Translations under genes and position numbers: made by a program
In this document: in pieces, positions 54,966 to 64,000 of the stretch
Layout: every line of letters starts with the position of its first letter
Position numbering within the stretch: the first letter of the stretch is position 1
Notes under the pieces: generated by a model
The model's database searches: none
What the model was told of the DNA's origin: nothing
The model's input: only the letters and a program-made list of their open reading frames with translations
Assembly: GCA_036867785.1 (NCBI GenBank)
Contig: CP145409.1
Span: forward strand, 682,001 to 746,000
Direction: 5' to 3'
Origin: Plasmodiophora brassicae
Lineage: Eukaryota > Endomyxa: Phytomyxea > Phytomyxea > Plasmodiophorida
DNA length: 64,000 nucleotides

Positions 54966-55145
54966 AGCGCTACGGTCGACGCGTTCCAGCTTTGCTACCA
55001 GTATCCTATCTCGGCAGTGATAAACCTCGTTGTGCCAGCCTCTATCGCATTCTGGATTCTCCCTCCCGGCTCGCAATTCTCGAAGGTTCGCCCTGACGAC
55101 CCACACGGGTGCAAACGTCTGTTGTACTGCCAATAGTATACCGGC

Positions 55146-55914
55146 ATGTCGGTGCGTATAACGGTTCCAGACGCGTCAAGAACCACAGGGGCGTATGGGC
55201 GCCAGCACGTTGTGTACCATGTTCGCGTTGAAGGGCGGCGCCTGGATCAGACCGTCGGACGGAAATTCAGTGAATTCGTTGCGTTCGATGCTCAGTGGCG
55301 CTCTATGTGAGGCGGTGGTCGTCGTGGCGTCTGCCGGCAGTGCCCCTGACGAATCTGCTAGGGAACCGGGTATCGCCATAAGCCTGCCGCCCAGAGTGTT
55401 CTGGCGTAACAGATCCGCCCGCGTTGTCAACGAGCGAAGGCGCATGCTGCAATCCTACCTGAACGCGTTACAGCACGTGAGCGCCGTTTGGCCTGATCTA
55501 TGCCGGTTCGTCGAAGCGCCAGTTCGGCTTTTTCTGGGCGCTGCACCACCATTAACGATTGAGTACTGCTGCCCCGTCCCGCAGCAAGAGGAGCAAACCA
55601 TGGAGGGTATCAACGCATCAAGCGGCGCCAGCGATACCAATGGCGCTGCTGAACATGACCTTGAAGGCATGTCAGGAGAAACCACGTCACAGGCGAGTTT
55701 TCGCAAGAGCGCGAGCAACGGTGCTTGTAAACGCCGAGGGGAACTCTACCGATGCCTGGCGCCGTTCTCAGCGGGGAGCTCCAACCAACTATCGTTGTCG
55801 CTGGGCGAGATCGTCGCAGTGGTGGCCACCGACACGTCGAAGGGATGGCACTTCGGTCGCAACCAATCCGGCCGGTTCGGGTACGTGCCAGCACCGTACC
55901 TGGAACGCCTGTGA
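55146..55914 (+). CDS. PX-SH3 domain protein
   Basis: Likely phosphoinositide-binding adaptor at endosomes or plasma membrane. ATG at 55146. The PX domain starts VRITVPDASRTTGAYGRQHV, VYHVRV and RKFSEFVAFDAQW. A very short intron, 55307-55340 (34 nt, GTGAGG...CGGCAG), leads to the Pro-rich loop (ISLPPRVFWRN) and RRRMLQSYLNALQHVSAVWP. A disordered linker follows, then a C-terminal SH3 domain: LYRCLAPFSAGSSNQLSLSL, GEIVAVV, GWHFGRNQSGRFGYVPAPYL. The PX Arg/Lys residues for PI3P look only partly conserved. Confidence 0.75.
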
Positions 55915-56009
55915 CATAAAACCGTTCTTGGTGCGCGGCAACTGCGCAGCGCCGAGCGTCGTCCGGCGCGACACTGCTGCCCGCAGCAACGTACGCGTCC
56001 GTCCCCAGC

Positions 56010-56871
56010 ATGTTTAAGAAGTAGGGGAGCGCTGCAACGGGGGAGTCGACGAGCATCGTGTCGAACGCTGATGACTGGCCGACAGGTTCACCCGTAACGA
56101 CGATGTCGCGTCCTATACGCAAGTGAAGTCGTCCGAGGCCAGGCGCATCCGCAAGAGCATCTCGGAGCAGTACCCGGATTACGACGAGCAGTTCGATGCG
56201 ATCTTCAAGAAGAAAGCACCGATGCATGTCGCGAAATGGTACGGCAGGCGTGCTGACGCTGTTGCTGTTGTTGCATCTGACGCGCGATTGCTGATGGCAC
56301 GTAGCCACAACCACGTGCAGTTGATCGCCGACGAGAACAACGTCATCTGGTTCTTCTCGTACCGGAAATCTGAATTTATTCCTACCCTGCGGACGCTTCA
56401 CCGATGTAGTCGAGCGTGTTTCAGCGTATGCTGCCCGGGGGCTGATTTGTGTTCCCAGTTCCGAAGATGCTCCCGGTCCTGCAAGTCGATCGCGGCGCCA
56501 TCAAGTTCGTCCTCAGCGGCGCCAATATCATGAGCCCCGGCCTGACGTCACCAGGCGGCAGAATGGACACCGACGTTGACCAGGATACCGTTTGCGTACG
56601 TCGTCCAGGCAGCCGGCCCAGTCGACTTTGTGACCCACTGAACCTCGGTCGACAGGCGATCTATGCCGAAGGCAAAGAGCACGCCCTGGCAATCGGCGTC
56701 ACAAAGATGTCCACTGAGAAAATGTACGACACATGCGATTGGCAATGCGTCCCGGCCGTTCGATGACCCGTGTTTGTGTCTCCTGCCGCCAGTCGATCGG
56801 AGAACAAAGGCATTGCCGTTGACGTCCTCCACCATCTGAACGATGGCCTGTGGACCATGCCGTCCCTGTGA
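56010..56871 (+). CDS. MCTS1: MCTS1 (density-regulated re-initiation factor partner)
   Basis: Works with DENR in ribosome recycling and translation re-initiation. ATG 56010: MFKK, intron GTAGGGG...CGACAG, then [20 protein letters not shown] and [20 protein letters not shown]. After an intron around 56238-56300: [31 protein letters not shown]. The PUA domain reads [56 protein letters not shown] and, in the last exon, [38 protein letters not shown] is the family hallmark. Full length. Confidence 0.93.
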
Positions 56872-57002
56872 TTGCCAACCTATGCTATACACACACAGAC
56901 ACACACTCACCTGTCGAATTACAATATCTGGGTGTCCCGGTCGACGACCCAGTGGGGCAGCAGTAGGCGGGTACGACGGCCGTCAGATCAGGCAGACCGT
57001 CA

Positions 57003-57587
57003 ATGGGCGGCGGATTGCGAGCCGGCATGATGACCGACGGGCGGGCGTCGCTGGGCAACCTGCCCCGGCACGGCGCGCTCACCGACGACACGTGCACGAT
57101 GATGTACGAGCGAGCGCCGGCGCCCACGGTCACGGCCAGCACGTTGCCGCCCAGTCAGACGGTCGAATCCGACAGCACCCACATGGTACACGCCGCTGCC
57201 CGTCGCCTTCGTTCGCGGTTCGTCGAATTCATTCCCGTTGCACGACAGCTGGTCCGGCAGTTGATGATTCGACGGGAACGCGATCTGGAGCGATCGGGCA
57301 CGAAGCGTCCAGCGCCGGAAGCCTCCGGGTCGGGTGCATCGCCGGCGCCGAAACGGCGCATCCTGACCAGCCGCCGCGCGACCCGATTGCAGGAAGCCGC
57401 CGCCGCCGCCGCCACCACCACCGCGACCACATCATCCACCGGACGGTCGTCATCACCAACACCAGGACAGGGCACAACGCCGCCGACAACGACGAGTCGT
57501 GTGCGTCGGCGACGGCGGCCGTTCGGGTTACCCAGCGGCGGCCAGTCGTCGACGAGAAGCCATTCGAACAGTCCTGAACGAGATTAA
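57003..57587 (+). CDS. Hypothetical basic low-complexity protein
   Basis: Single exon, about 194 residues. A short helical centre (AARRLRSRFVEFIPVARQLV; IRRERDLERSG) is followed by a KR-rich motif (PAPKRRIL), Ala and Thr runs, and a basic Ser/Arg tail. It looks nuclear and disordered. Not recognised; the frame is real-looking by length and codon pattern only. Confidence 0.45.
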   Translation: MGGGLRAGMMTDGRASLGNLPRHGALTDDTCTMMYERAPAPTVTASTLPPSQTVESDSTHMVHAAARRLRSRFVEFIPVARQLVRQLMIRRERDLERSGTKRPAPEASGSGASPAPKRRILTSRRATRLQEAAAAAATTTATTSSTGRSSSPTPGQGTTPPTTTSRVRRRRRPFGLPSGGQSSTRSHSNSPERD

Positions 57588-57776
57588 ACACATAATGTTG
57601 ATTTTCGATGCCGCCGGATGGCAGTACAGGTTAGCCAGTGAGTCAATGACGGGTCGTGGTGGCCTGGTGATTCACGACCCGGCGAAACGTGGGTGGCACT
57701 GGCCGTTCGCCGCCCGAACGCGTTCTTCGGCCGTCATTAGCTATTTTGGGCGTCACACGGCAGGCAGCTCGCAGCG

Positions 57777-58136
57777 ATGAGTGGCAGGCGTAGCGGGAAC
57801 GACCTGCAGTGGCACGACACCGGCAGCGTCATGGACGAGAACTGCCCGCCGCCGCCCGTCTACGAGGATGTACAGGGCGGCGAGCAGTCGGCGTCCAGCT
57901 CGACGGGCAACCTGAAGAAATACGGCGCGATCGCCGCCGGCGGCGTCGTGGCCGCATGCGTGCTGCCGACGTTCGTGCTGGTCGGCGCGGGCGTCGCCGC
58001 CGGGGCGTACGCGGCGCGCAGCGACAAGGTGAAGAACGCGGTCGGGTCCGCGAAGAAATCGATGGAGCGGACGTTCGCCAAGATGGCCGTCAAATCCGCC
58101 GTCTCACAAGCCACGTCAGGGCGGTCGCCAAAGTGA
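57777..58136 (+). CDS. Small glycine/alanine-rich membrane-associated protein
   Basis: Single exon, 119 residues. A proline-containing hydrophilic head (CPPPPVYEDV; PPPxY is a possible WW-domain ligand) is followed by a hydrophobic Gly/Ala stretch (AIAAGGVVAACVLPTFVLVG, AGVAAGAYAA) and a basic helix (KVKNAVGSAKKSMERTFAKM). It may insert in a membrane as a hairpin. Not recognised. Confidence 0.5.
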   Translation: MSGRRSGNDLQWHDTGSVMDENCPPPPVYEDVQGGEQSASSSTGNLKKYGAIAAGGVVAACVLPTFVLVGAGVAAGAYAARSDKVKNAVGSAKKSMERTFAKMAVKSAVSQATSGRSPK

Positions 58137-58426
58137 CACCTGTCGGCCAGCGACCATTTCTACCAATCGGGTTAGCATCGTGCGAATCAGTACACGAACG
58201 ATATCGTTAGAGCGATTGGGCTAAGTCTTCCCCGTTGTGCGAACGTCCATATAGGCGCCGCTTGGAGACGCATGTTCCTGAACGCGGGTCGAGCCCGTTA
58301 TGCCAGCGTTGCAGCGTGCTGCATGCGATATGTAGCTGGGCGTTGCCCGATCGGACAGGTGAGGACGATCGGCGCCGGTGCAGGAGGGGGTCGCCTCGCG
58401 CAGTCCGTCGTAACTGCAGTGTGAAG

Positions 58427-59666
58427 ATGTTCGCCCGACGGCAGCTGACGGCGTCGGCGTCGATCGTCAGGCTGGTTGCCGGGCGCCAGCCCGATGTCTG
58501 CCAGACGTATGCGACGATCGTGGCTCGTGGCACCGTTCATGAGCGGTCAGCGGTGGCACGTCGCCAGGTGTGTTGTCGACGCCGCTCGACGGCCTGGTGT
58601 TGCTGTCGTTTGCTGATTGGAGTCGTGGACAGCGTCTGGCTGCGGTAAGGCACATGAATTCGTTGGCGGTCCAGGAAGAAACGGAAGATGCCGAGAAGGA
58701 AGAGGAGGAGCAGGCCGAAGATGACGACTGCGTTGTTCGCCTTCGCGGGTTACCATTTGCCGCCAATGAAGAAGACATCCGTCAGTTCTTCGGAAATGGA
58801 ATCTGCATTTCAAGGCGCGACAATGCCATTGTTATTGGCTTGAGCAAGAGCAACCTCCCGACCGGGATGGCGTGGGTCCGTCTGGCGACGACCAGTGACT
58901 TCAACAAGGCTATTGCTCAGAACAAGAAGTATCTCGGCACGCGGTACATTGAGGTTTACCCGGCCACCGACCAAGATCTAGAGAACGCTGTCTTGGAGAA
59001 CGGATCCCGTTTCAACATCAGGCACAACTGCTACGCTCTCGTGTCACCCACGCGCATTCGTCTACAAGGCTTGCCGTTCACTAGCACGGCCGAAGATATC
59101 AAGGAATTCTTACGGTAGCGTCGTCCACTTTTAGTTCATAACCGTTTCTAACGCGACGCTGCCAGAGATTTCAAGGTTCCCGAAGGGTCGATTCGGCTGG
59201 GAGCCGACATGTCACGACGTTTGAGTGGCGTGGCTTGGGCGGATTTGGAGACCTCCGAAGAGGCTGACAGGGCTGTCAGGGAGCTGCATATGCAGCATCT
59301 AGGTGAACGGTACATTGAGGTTGTCAGAGAGACCAGGGATGCGCCACTGGGTGAGGACGAGTCTCGCGACGAAGTCAAGGTCGTACTGAAAGGCCTTCCG
59401 TACGACGCGAAGCGGTCGATGATCCTGAACTTTTTCAGGTCAGCGGCGGTCGTATTCAGTGGCCAATTGCATTGACATTCTGACGCGTGTCCTGCAGAGG
59501 ATATCTGGTTCTTCCGGACTCAGTCAACATTGAGCGGGACGCTTCAGGTAAGGGCACCGGTGTCGCAACTGTGTCCTTCGCAAGCGGACTGGAGGCAAAG
59601 CGTGCTATCAAGGAGCGCAATCGTACCTACATCAAGGATCGCTACATTGATGTGTCCCGCTTCTGA
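58427..59666 (+). CDS. GRSF1/hnRNP-F/H-like protein with three quasi-RRMs, probably mitochondrial
   Basis: G-tract RNA binding protein. ATG 58427 opens an Arg/Ser/Ala presequence (MFARRQLTASASIVRLVAGR). An intron (GTGTGTTG...GGTCCAG) leads to an acidic patch (ETEDAEKEEEEQAEDDD). qRRM1: CVVRLRGLPFAANEEDIRQF, GMAWVRL, KKYLGTRYIEVYPA. qRRM2: RIRLQGLPFTSTAEDIKEFL, an intron, GVAWADLETSEEADRAV, LGERYIEVVRE. qRRM3: VVLKGLPYDAKRSMILNFF, an intron, GVATVSFASGLEAKRAI, DRYIDVSRF. The R-G-L-P-F/Y and RYIEV motifs define the hnRNP-F/GRSF1 group. Confidence 0.85.
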
Positions 59667-59986
59667 TCACTGCTGAGATGCCACATTTTATATACTGTTC
59701 CTCGTTGGCATCCCGTTCGCTGTGAACACTCTGCTGCGGCATCGTACCACCGTACCGTACCCCAGGAGCCTGTGCACTTACGCCAGAGAACGAACTTCGC
59801 AGTCATGGGGGAATCGTGAAGCCCTACGTAGAATGTTCGCGATGGTTGGTGATGAATATTTGCGAGTTCCGCAGTGGCGGTCGGTGTCGTAGCGGAGTCC
59901 CCGTACGTTCCTAGTTGCACTTAACGGTCGACGTCGTGTGTCGCCGTTACAGGCGTATTGTCCGCCGCGCTTAGCCGGACCGGGCA

Positions 59987-61357
59987 ATGGATGTTGTCGT
60001 CGACAGCGACAACGATGAACGCCCGTGCGCGTGTCGAGCGGCCGCGAACGGCGACGACGGCGGCTTCTGGTGCAACCAGATGAAGCTCTGCATTCTGCTG
60101 TACGTCCTGTCGAACTCGCTGTGTATCGTGACCGTGAAGTTCATCAATTACCGTTACGAGTTCGTATTACCCATGATGTGGGCAATGCTGTCGGAGACAA
60201 CATGGATCGCATCTATCCCTTTGTTCTTCCTTTTCAACCGGACCCGACCTCGTCGTATCTCGTTTATTCCACCGTTAAGAATTCTCAGTGTCTGTGCCCT
60301 TATTGGAACCGGATACTCCATTAGTAAGACAATCATATCCTACTCTGAGAGTACGTGCTTTGCTGCCATTCGTCAGATTGAGCGCTGACTGTGACGAACA
60401 GATGTGCTCCCTGGATCAGTTTACGCCATCCTGTCGTCTTTGGATATTCTTTTCAATGGCGTCTTCAGCCGAATTGTGTTTGGCAAACGCCTATCGAACA
60501 CGAATACCATTGCGGTACTTTTGGTCATCGCTGGCGTGTTACCCAACGCGCTGACCTCTGTCGTTATTGCGGACAAGCACCGCGACGCAACTGATAAGGC
60601 GATTGATGTCACGGGACTTGCTCTGGCGGTCGCGATCCCTGTTGCAATCCTTGGTATCGCTGAGCAAGCGTTCAGCACAGTTGCGTCGTCGTACATTCTA
60701 AAGCGCAGGATTCGTGAACAGACGAATGTTTCACCATCGTCAGACCCATCGGTAATGATTAGCGGTATGCGAACGTGCGCTCCATGTTGGTCACGAAACT
60801 TACTAACGTTTGTAGTGGCATCACTGTCCGATGTGGATTGCACCGATAACGTCGTGTTTATCATTCAGTACTCGTCATGGGTGTCGTTAATTGCATTCTT
60901 GGGAATGTGCATTCCGTTGTACTTCTCGGGCGAAGCGCACCTCTGGTGGCCCACCTTGCGGTCTGCATTCGATGGCTCGGGTACCGTCAAGCATGCCGGC
61001 TACGACGCTGTGCTTGGCCTATCTGTTGCTGCTGCTATCACGATAGCAACCCGTATGTACATGCGGTTGGCCAAGTACTATATCTGTTCGCTTCGGACAG
61101 CATTCACGTTTGCTGCTGTCAAACCGTTGCCGCGCATTCTCCAGATTCTGGTCCTCTGCTTGGCAATGGGAGAAGTGATTACGATTGCTAAGGTCATCGG
61201 CATGGTTCTGACGACTGCAGGCTTTCTCGTGCATGTCCATGGCCAGCAACGGCGCAGACTGTACCATGGAACACCGGCTCGAGGAAGTTCACCGTGCCGA
61301 TGCCCTAACCGGTCCAGTGAAATGCCGACTTCTCTGAGTGCACCACTACTGCAGTAA
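59987..61357 (+). CDS. DMT-superfamily transporter (CRT/nucleotide-sugar-like)
   Basis: Multi-span transporter. ATG 59987. After a short acidic head: LCILLYVLSNSLCIVTVKFI, FVLPMMWAMLSETTWIASIP, ILSVCALIGTGYSISKTIIS, intron 60371-60418 (starts GTCAGATT, ends GGATCAG), then YAILSSLDILFNGVFSRIVF, TIAVLLVIAGVLPNALTSVV, LALAVAIPVAILGIAEQAFS, SSWVSLIAFLGMCIPLYFSG and a last pair ending VIGMVLTTAGFLVHVHG. The C-tail is Arg/Ser/Cys-rich. The internal repeat and conserved VYAI-like helix at the splice place it in the DMT clan; the substrate is unknown. Confidence 0.75.
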
Positions 61358-61704
61358 ACCACAACTGTGCTCTTCATCATCGCATTTGCCATTGTCAGCA
61401 TTCGTCCATTTAGCATTGAGTCTGACTTTTCCTGATGTTCGCGATGACTCCCGGAGGAGGCCGGTACTCCAGTTGCTTCCGGATTATCGTCAGATAGGAG
61501 CCCCATGCCTACATAGCTACATGCCCAACTTACACGACGACTCGCCGAGGCCGCTTTCTCTCTCGTGTGCAGTCTGGCAGCAAACCGGACTCGTTTGTCA
61601 TGCGAACGCACTTGACGCTGTGATGAGACAGCCTTCGACCTCTCCAATCTAAGAATCAACCCAAAGGTCATATCTTGAGGTGCCGTGGACACGGAGGGCA
61701 ATCC

Positions 61705-64000
61705 TTACTCGGCGTCAATCTCCCTGTAGCGCTGCTGCACTGCAACGGTCCTTGCAAGCACAGCTCGATCGCGGTCGGCCTTCTCTTGCTTCAGGACCTG
61801 AAAACAGTTTACACTCCGCTTCTTCGAAGGCTCCTCGCTACAAGGGCTACCTGTGCAGAAACGGTGGCGCGCTCTATCGACGATTGCTGCGCCGATTTGA
61901 CCGCCCGACTGGCGGCTTCCTGTTCAAGCGCATGTGTCACAAGCAAGATGATGGTACTCGTTCGCGGTTGCGTTACTTCGCTGGACGCCATCATCCGATT
62001 CATGCGCCGTTCGTGCTGAACATTCTCGTCGTGTTCTTTCTGACTCAGCACGCGAGGCACTGCGTTGCGCTGGATACGCTCGGCGCGGTGCCTGTCTCTC
62101 TCCTCGCACAACGCCGCACACTGAATTTGGGCCTGTGGCATCAACACCCACCAATGTCGGAACGTAAGCGATGAATACTTGTGCCAAGGTTACGTACCTG
62201 GTCCTCTTGATGCTGCCGCTGCAGGGCAGATTGCTCACGGTGGGCCTGCTTCTCCAATCTTCTCTGGGCTCCCACCGAAAGCCGAGTTTCCCTGGCCTGA
62301 AGGACACGCGCCGTTTTCTCTTCGATGTACCTTTGCGACACTTGCTTGGATGTCTGGATGCCTTGCTGCTTGGTCTGACAGACGCTCCACGTTTAGTCCG
62401 ATGGGTGGTTTGAAAAGCGGGCGCAATTCGACCTGTAGCTGCCGCATGTGCTCCTCTTTGATAAGTTCGCCCCGTTGTTTCATTTCCACGATGGACATTT
62501 CCGCCATCAGTCCGCGCCGACTCGACGTCGTGGGATCGAACGACTCATGATGGTCTTCGACCCTGACCAAACATAAGTTCATTCGTCACGTACATGAACG
62601 GCCTGACTGTACAGCGGACTCTTACCTGGCCCGCGCCGAAGCCTTCATTATCCGAATCCGCCGAACTAAGTCGACGACTTGCACACGCCGATGGTCTGCG
62701 ATGGCGCTCTTCTCGTTAGCCAACGACCTCAGGAGGCCACGAACGACGCTCGAGATGCCGCGGGATTTCGACATTAGACTTTCAACGCGCTGATCGGGAA
62801 CACCTGACAGCATCGTTACAACGACCCCCTTTGTGTCGCTTAAATGAATCCTACCGATGTGTGACGACCGTATGCATCTTGCAACATGAACGCGCTTCTC
62901 GTGGTCAATTTCGTCAAACGCACGTCGAGCTGCCTGCAGGCGTCTGAGATGAACGTCTTGGATGCGAGCCTGCTCTTTCTTCCTGTCGAACGTCTGCTTC
63001 CGATTCTCTCGAACGGCAAGCGTTTGCCGGTAAGCGTCCGCTTTGCGCGCGTGAACACTCTGGGCCTTAACGACCTCATCCCGAGCTTCTTGCTCTCGTC
63101 GCCATTCCTGTACACAGAGCAATTGTTAGGACTTTGCCATTGGGCACGCGACACGTTTACCCACATCGAAGTCCAGCCTATCCATCATGTCGACCTCGAA
63201 CGCCTTCATTACCTGAACCTGTGACTCCTGACGGCGCCGTGCCAGGCACTCTTCGCGGAGGATTGCTGACTTTGACATCGGGATACTTGATAGGCTGACG
63301 GCCGTCAGTGGCCTTGTCCGCATGCCAACCTGATCTCCACGATCAGTTTTCCGTGTCATCGCCCGCATCTCCCGCTACTGACATTGCTGGACGCGTTTGG
63401 AACGCCCTGCTCACGCGGGTCTGGATCAACATGGTCTGTTCGTATCCTCGCAGGGGCTGTCATCAGCTGGACGGGGACCTTCGCATGTTCCTCTTGCCAG
63501 TGCTTAATCGACATCTGAAGCAGTCGGCTTCTTCGTTGCTTTTTCTCATCATTGATCTCAACCAGACGTGGTTTCCACAATGCCGGCGTCCTGGTGTCAC
63601 CGTCAGCGCAGACACATTTGCTTGTTAGCAAACTGATTCGTACATGGTGGAGGTCGCCTTGATCCTGGCGTCAATGCGAATAGGGTCGATGCGGCATTCA
63701 CATGGAATATTATCGGTGGCGAACGAGAACGGCATTGCTGTTGTCACCTGCCGCTGACTGCGGGTGTCCATGGCAGAAGCGGCGCGGCGTGGTACGCGCG
63801 CCCTGCCAGGTGGAGCCAAGGCCTGAGTCGACCACGACATCAAAGATTCTTGATGCAGTCGAAGCGGATTGAGGACGCGCTTCTCTGTGTACGATCTGTC
63901 GAGGTGTCGCGACAGGTGGGAGCATAGAATTCCCGTGTCGGTTAGATCGCCAACAACAAACTGGACGAACAGCGCGACCTTGACCGGGTTCGGGTGGCAC
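61705..64000 (-). CDS. CFAP99: Coiled-coil flagellar protein, CFAP99-like (5' part outside window)
   Basis: Multi-exon gene on the minus strand ending VQQRYREIDAE. Exons: FSFATDNIPCECRIDPIRID, ALWKPRLVEINDEKKQRRSR, VPVQLMTAPARIRTD, then SAILREECLARRRQESQVQV (the AILREE-A-x-R/K-K/R-Q pattern of CFAP99), EWRREQEARDEVVKAQSVHA, RLQAARRAFDEIDHEKRVHV, MAEMSIVEMKQRGELIKEEH (the AEMS-V/I-E motif), VSQRYIEEKTARVLQARETR and EERDRHRAERIQRNAVPRVL. Almost all of it is Arg/Glu/Gln coiled coil. CFAP99 is my best match, from two short motifs and order; another axonemal coiled coil is possible. Confidence 0.5.

Noticed and set aside
54048-55133. Minus-strand 361-codon frame over eRF3
   Set aside because: Antisense of a highly conserved gene; no family match.
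56885-57002. CA-rich run (ACACACACAGACACACACT) as a special element
   Set aside because: A simple microsatellite in a spacer; similar runs occur at 24569 and 42215 without further structure.
1-64000. Reassigned stop codons
   Set aside because: TAA, TAG and TGA each end recognisable genes at family-typical C-termini, for example eRF3 (TAA), MCTS1 (TGA) and MnmE (TAG).
1-64000. tRNA, rRNA, CRISPR or bacterial-type operon
   Set aside because: No cloverleaf, rRNA motif or spaced direct-repeat array was noticed, and the genes are spliced eukaryotic genes.

Overview
This is a gene-dense stretch of a eukaryotic nuclear genome. Most genes are split by short introns, usually about 35-115 nt, with GT...AG ends and often a CTAAC or CTGAC branch-site motif close to the 3' end. 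Intergenic gaps are often under 200 bp. TAA, TAG and TGA all end genes, so the standard code applies. The gene mix fits a flagellated or zoosporic protist: enkurin, DRC12, CEP70 and a CFAP99-like protein point to motile flagella and basal bodies. Plant-like RS31-type SR and RING-ePHD BRCA1 proteins, AP-4, a 34-kDa-type actin-bundling protein, a copia remnant and a group-3-LEA-like protein (desiccation or resting stage) are also present. I infer the SAR group, perhaps Rhizaria (plasmodiophorid-like); the sequence does not prove this.

Layout. 1-1141 (-): RING + extended PHD protein (BRCA1/BARD1 type, cut by the window edge). 1345-4800 (-): PP4 regulatory subunit 3. 5407-5835 (-): Hsp20 with an upstream heat-shock element. 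6533-7770 (-): SR splicing factor. 7978-9065: hAT-like element with a foldback core. 9571-10625 (+): enkurin. 10711-11261 (-): AP-4 sigma. 11443-12441 (-): PL7 lyase-like protein. 12623-14637 (-): RhoGEF. 14829-15945 (-): unknown protein. 16181-16864 (-): TMEM50. 17209-19744 (+): CLASP-like. About 20030-20240 (-): copia remnant. 20390-21241 (-): membrane protein. 21760-22481 (+): DRC12. 22567-24432 (-): membrane-anchored EEP hydrolase. 24871-27619 (+): CEP70. 28119-30115 (-): bromodomain protein. 30424-31059 (+): unknown. 31072-33274 (-): ALDH7. About 33578-35702 (-): POT1.

35988-36952 (+): actin-bundling protein. 37017-38084 (-): DMT transporter. 38533-38691: long hairpin. 39281-40423 (+): RING-LON protein. 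40471-42087 (-): alanine aminotransferase. 42373-43528 (-): membrane protein. 44259-45585 (+): RING-H2 membrane E3. 45901-47707 (+): CG-1 + bZIP transcription factor. 47846-48542 (-): paralogous tail of the actin-bundling family. About 48850-50838 (+): MnmE/GTPBP3. 50931-52634 (-): LEA-like. 53325-54965 (+): eRF3. 55146-55914 (+): PX-SH3. 56010-56871 (+): MCTS1. 57003-58136 (+): two small unknown proteins. 58427-59666 (+): GRSF1/hnRNP-F-like. 59987-61357 (+): DMT transporter. 61705-64000 (-): CFAP99-like coiled coil.

The genes do not form one pathway. Recurrent themes are flagella and centrioles (enkurin, DRC12, CEP70, CFAP99-like), cytoskeleton and Rho signalling (CLASP, RhoGEF, actin bundler), translation (eRF3, MCTS1, MnmE), genome maintenance (BRCA1-like, PP4R3, POT1), and stress (Hsp20, LEA). 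The most unusual item is the apparent fusion of a CAMTA-type CG-1 DNA-binding domain to a CREB-like bZIP in one transcription factor. All exon joins were made by eye from splice signals and family conservation.
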